Of a DNA stretch of 64,000 nucleotides, positions 61,308 to 64,000 are shown piece by piece; positions within the stretch are counted from its first letter, which is position 1; every line of letters begins with the position of its first letter. The notes under the pieces were generated by a model that had not been told where the DNA came from, did no database searches, and saw nothing but the letters and a program-made list of their open reading frames with translations. Where the stretch lies: the NCBI GenBank assembly GCA_964469555.1, contig CAYYAQ010000006.1, positions 14,334-78,333 on the forward strand, in the 5' to 3' direction. Both the position numbers and the translations under genes were made by a program. The DNA comes from CAYYAQ01 sp964469555 (lineage in GTDB: Bacteria > Planctomycetota > UBA1135 > UBA2386).

Positions 61308-61931
61308 CTAGAAGTCGTCGCGCAGCGCCTTCGGCGGGCCGAGGATATCCCCCGTGACCAACGCCCGGGCTACGTCCGAGAGATCGAGGTAGGCACTGCC
61401 CCGCGAAACCATCGCCCTCCTGTGGCGAGCGAATCCGCGAACTTCCTGCCCGCCCATACCAGACCCGGCGAAGCGGCTTGCGAGACTGCTCTGACGAGGC
61501 CTCCGCGTGAGGGTACCCGGATCGGGATCCTTCAGACCCTTAGCCCGGAGGAGATCGCGAAGATCGCCGCCGTGGGAGGGCTCAGCATTGGGCTCAGCAT
61601 TGGGCTCAACATTGGGCTCAACATCGAAGGCAAACGCAGAAGACGCGACGGGCGGCTCGTACACCTCCTCGATCACCTCGACACTGGACTCCGCACGCTC
61701 GAGCCCCATCATCCGACGAATCTCTGCGGCAATGTCCTCCGGCGTCTGCCGTCGGACCGGTTCTTCCCGCGGAGTGTCCTGGCTGTCGGGCGGCCCGCCG
61801 ACCGTGGGCTCGGGGCGACCCGTTCGTTCATGTGGACCTTGCTGCTGCTTCTTCTTCGCCTGGCGCGACAGGGCGCCGATGACCGCCTGGAACAGGAAGT
61901 AGGCGGCGATGATCCAGAGTGTCTTGGTCAT
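61308..61931 (-). CDS. hypothetical membrane-anchored protein with E-P-N-A repeats
   Basis: The product has 207 residues. One N-terminal membrane segment (L-W-I-I-A-A-Y-F-L-F-Q-A-V-I-G-A-L) is followed by a charged low-complexity linker, a stretch V-E-P-N-V-E-P-N-A-E-P-N-A-E-P made by four 12-base DNA repeats, and a basic C-terminal part with L-S-D-V-A-R-A-L-V-T-G-D-I-L-G-P-P. It lies 25 bases after floA on the same strand and may be expressed with it. Confidence 0.6.
   Translation of the reverse strand: MTKTLWIIAAYFLFQAVIGALSRQAKKKQQQGPHERTGRPEPTVGGPPDSQDTPREEPVRRQTPEDIAAEIRRMMGLERAESSVEVIEEVYEPPVASSAFAFDVEPNVEPNAEPNAEPSHGGDLRDLLRAKGLKDPDPGTLTRRPRQSSLASRFAGSGMGGQEVRGFARHRRAMVSRGSAYLDLSDVARALVTGDILGPPKALRDDF
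61578..61625 (-). repeat. four tandem 12-base repeats
   Basis: Four copies of a 12-base unit (GGGCTCAGCATT and variants, plus strand) lie within the gene at 61308 and encode the repeating Glu-Pro-Asn-Ala/Val peptide. Copies differ by 1-2 bases. Unit length is a multiple of three, so copy-number change would keep the frame. Confidence 0.9.
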
Positions 61932-61956
61932 GGTGGCCTCGGTGGTGCAGGCGCTC

Positions 61957-63000
61957 CTAGTCCTTGACCTTGCCCTTGTCGCGCTCTTCCTGGACCTGGT
62001 GCTCTTCGCCCGCGGCGATCTGGGTCCGCATCTTCGTATCGGATTCGATGTTCTTCATGCGGTAGTAGTCGAGGATGCCCAGGTTCCCCGCGCGGAACGC
62101 GTCGGCCATGGCCTTGGGCACCTCGGCCTCCGCGAGGACGAGCTTGGCGCGGTTCGCCATCACCTCGGCGACCTGCTCCTGCTCCATGGCGACAGCCATG
62201 GCACGCCGCTCTTCTGCCTTCGCTTGCGCGATGCGCTTGTCGGCTTCGGCCTGGTCGGCCTGCAGCTTCGCGCCGATGTTCTCGCCGATGTCCACATCCG
62301 CGATATCGATCGAGAGGATCTCGAACGCGGTGCCAGCGTCGAGACCGCGACCGAGCACGGACTTCGAGATGTTGTCCGGGTTCTCGAGCACCTGCTTGTG
62401 GGTGTCGGACGAACCGATCGTCGAGACGATGCCCTCACCCACCCGGGCGATGATCGTCTCCTCGGTCGCTCCACCGACCAGACGCTTGATGTTCGTGCGC
62501 ACGGTCACGCGCGCCTTCGCGAGCACCTGGATGCCATCCTTCGCCATGGCGGCGATCTTGCCGGTCGCGGGGGCATCGATGACCTTGGGGTTCACGCAAG
62601 TCTGCACCGCCTCGAGCACGTTTCGACCCGCAAGATCGATCGCGCACGCACGCCGAAAGTCGAGATCGAGGTTGGCGCGGTCCGCGGCGATGAGCGACCC
62701 GACGACGCGGAGCACGTTGCCACCGGCGAGGTAGTGGGCTTCGAGCTCCTTCACGGAGACCACTTCGAGACCAGCCTGGACGGCGCTGATACGCGCGCGG
62801 GCGATCACGGTGGGGCTGACCTTGCGCAGGGACATGCCGACGAGCGCGAAGAGTCCGATGTTCGCCTTTGTCAGCGTCGCCTGGATCCAAAGATTGATGA
62901 ACTTCGAGACGAAGATCAGGAAGACGACGAAGACCAGGACGACGCCGCCGACGACCCATGGCCAGAAGGTCTCGGTCCAGGGGGTTTGTGCTAGATACAA
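61957..63000 (-). CDS. floA: flotillin-like protein FloA
   Basis: The product has 347 residues from TTG 63000 (M-Y-L-A-Q-T-P-W), preceded by AAGGA with about 7 bases spacing; the longer open frame is Arg-rich and unlikely. One membrane segment (W-V-V-G-G-V-V-L-V-F-V-V-F-L-I-F-V) is followed by the SPFH/PHB domain with Y-L-A-G-G-N-V-L-R-V-V and the R-G-L-D-A-G-T-A-F-E-I-L-S-I-D-I-A-D-V-D-I-G-E-N-I-G block, typical for FloA (YqfA). An Ala/Glu/Gln-rich coiled coil completes it. It organises membrane microdomains. NfeD-like protein lies directly upstream, as in many bacteria. Confidence 0.92.
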   Translation of the reverse strand: MYLAQTPWTETFWPWVVGGVVLVFVVFLIFVSKFINLWIQATLTKANIGLFALVGMSLRKVSPTVIARARISAVQAGLEVVSVKELEAHYLAGGNVLRVVGSLIAADRANLDLDFRRACAIDLAGRNVLEAVQTCVNPKVIDAPATGKIAAMAKDGIQVLAKARVTVRTNIKRLVGGATEETIIARVGEGIVSTIGSSDTHKQVLENPDNISKSVLGRGLDAGTAFEILSIDIADVDIGENIGAKLQADQAEADKRIAQAKAEERRAMAVAMEQEQVAEVMANRAKLVLAEAEVPKAMADAFRAGNLGILDYYRMKNIESDTKMRTQIAAGEEHQVQEERDKGKVKD

Positions 63001-63049
63001 CTCGGTATTCCTTCTCGTGCTAGTGCGAGGCTTGTGGTTGGGAGGGAGT

Positions 63050-64000
63050 TCAACTCGACTGCGCGTCGCGTGTGACCACGACCTGATTCGTTTCGACCTT
63101 GATAACCTTGAGCGGGCAGTCCTTCTCAAGCATCTCGCCCCGCGTGATCACGTCAACTCTTCGCCCGTCGATCTGGGCGAAACCCGCGGGTCGGAGATCG
63201 CAGAGCGCGACCCCGGACTTGTGAAGATAGGTCGCCAGGCCGTCTTCCTGGGCCCCCCCCGTGACCTCCTCGTTGGGGCGAGCCGACAGGTAGAACTGCC
63301 GACCCATCGGCGTGTACGGGAGCAGCTTGAACGCACCCCACACCGTGACAGGCACGCCGATGGCGGACGCGCCGAGAAAAGTCCAACCCACCCAGAGCTC
63401 GTGGTGGGCAAACGCGAGAAACACCGCGCTGACCAGAGAGACTCCTGACAGGATCGCGAGGGCGCCGAAGGACACGAAGAACACTTCAGCGACGACGAGA
63501 GCGAGACCGATCAGCATGAGCATGATCAGGACGGGGATGGTCACGTCGCCGCGAACAGAGTCGTCGTCCAGGACCTCGACCACCACGCGATTGCCCCGAA
63601 CCTCGATCACGCGGACGAGCCTGCCCTTCGGGATGAAGTCCCCTTCGGACACGACGTCGAAGCGTTCATCGCCAATGGCCATCCAGCCGGTGGGACGCAG
63701 GTCCGTGGTGACCTCTCCCGTGTGCCCAAGAAGCTGCGCGCGGCGCTCGTCAGCGGCATCGAGTAACCGGCTACCCACCTCGTGCGCCTTTGGCGGAGTC
63801 TGGACCGCTGCCCGCAGAAGCGGGATCCGGTGGATGTTCGTGTAGATCACCCATATCAACAACATCACCACGACGAGGATCAGCCCGAAGTTCGCGAAGT
63901 TCGCGAGCATGAGGTCGCTGTCACTCTGGGTCGCCGGGATGATGAAGTCCTGCTGTGAGAGGATCAGTCCCGCGACAATCGCGATGAACCCCATCACGCC
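63050..64000 (-). CDS. NfeD-like membrane protein, C-terminal part (5' end outside window)
   Basis: The frame is open to the window end; a methionine at about 63997 is probably internal. Three or more membrane segments (I-P-V-L-I-M-L-M-L-I-G-L-A-L-V-V-A-E-V-F) are flanked by two soluble OB-like NfeD segments: L-L-G-H-T-G-E-V-T-T-D-L-R-P-T-G-W-M-A-I and, at the end, G-V-A-L-C-D-L-R-P-A-G-F-A-Q-I-D-G-R-R-V-D-V. NfeD proteins are the partners of FloA/stomatin-type proteins, which fits the next gene. Confidence 0.8.
   Translation of the reverse strand, partial: GVMGFIAIVAGLILSQQDFIIPATQSDSDLMLANFANFGLILVVVMLLIWVIYTNIHRIPLLRAAVQTPPKAHEVGSRLLDAADERRAQLLGHTGEVTTDLRPTGWMAIGDERFDVVSEGDFIPKGRLVRVIEVRGNRVVVEVLDDDSVRGDVTIPVLIMLMLIGLALVVAEVFFVSFGALAILSGVSLVSAVFLAFAHHELWVGWTFLGASAIGVPVTVWGAFKLLPYTPMGRQFYLSARPNEEVTGGAQEDGLATYLHKSGVALCDLRPAGFAQIDGRRVDVITRGEMLEKDCPLKVIKVETNQVVVTRDAQSS

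Noticed and set aside
61578..61625. Tandem repeat as a CRISPR or regulatory array
   Set aside because: 12-base units without spacers, within a coding frame and encoding an E-P-N-A peptide repeat.

Overview
This is a GC-rich bacterial scaffold with two runs of Ns (8307-8406 and 56593-56602), so it is probably a draft genome or a metagenome-derived assembly. The gene content points to a planctomycete. It has several secreted sulfatases, exported PQQ/BNR beta-propeller proteins, carboxypeptidase-regulatory-like repeat lipoproteins, an exported endonuclease ending in a C-terminal domain familiar from marine Planctomycetota surface proteins, and many GTG/TTG starts with stop-start overlaps. The phylum is inferred from gene families; there is no rRNA or ribosomal protein gene to confirm it, and I found no tRNA, CRISPR array, integrase or transposase.

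Layout. 0-13 kb is an exported-protein region: a DUF2911-like fragment, a thioredoxin-like lipoprotein whose reading frame crosses an in-frame UGA followed by a SECIS-like hairpin (probably an unrecognised selenoprotein), a C45-like Ntn hydrolase, two sulfatases, a methyltransferase, endonuclease I and a BNR-propeller protein. Gene remnants lie between them. 13-21 kb holds a PQQ-like propeller protein, ygfZ, and, divergent from ygfZ, a complete ISC iron-sulfur operon (rrf2/iscR-iscS-iscU-iscA-hscB-hscA-fdx). 21-26 kb has a broken gene, transketolase and formate-tetrahydrofolate ligase. 26-33 kb is a translationally coupled string: a BFD-like [2Fe-2S] mini-protein and three large CarboxypepD_reg-like proteins, two of them tandem paralogues. 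33-41 kb carries tryptophan 2,3-dioxygenase and, on the minus strand, an overlapping series nupC-pnp-GNAT-alpha/beta hydrolase-membrane protein-fbp.

41-48 kb has fdhD and ispG (plus strand), then a minus-strand deoxynucleoside-catabolism operon: cdd, deoC, a full aldehyde dehydrogenase, a half-length ALDH-like protein without catalytic residues, deoA, and a truncated sugar/nucleoside-binding lipoprotein. 48-54 kb has two CNNM/CorC-like membrane proteins, a possible small coupled ORF, mogA, a glyoxalase-II-like hydrolase and trmB. 54-64 kb has lysS, a LolC-LolD-LolE-like lipoprotein-release ABC system (lolC interrupted by what looks like a false assembly gap), an M28 peptidase, floA and an nfeD-like gene that runs off the end.

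Together the genes suggest a marine or sediment heterotroph that degrades sulfated polymers and nucleosides (nupC, pnp, deoA, deoC, cdd, ALDH) and has formate and one-carbon metabolism (fdhD, fhs, mogA). Selenoprotein synthesis would fit with formate dehydrogenase use, but no sel genes or formate dehydrogenase are in the window.
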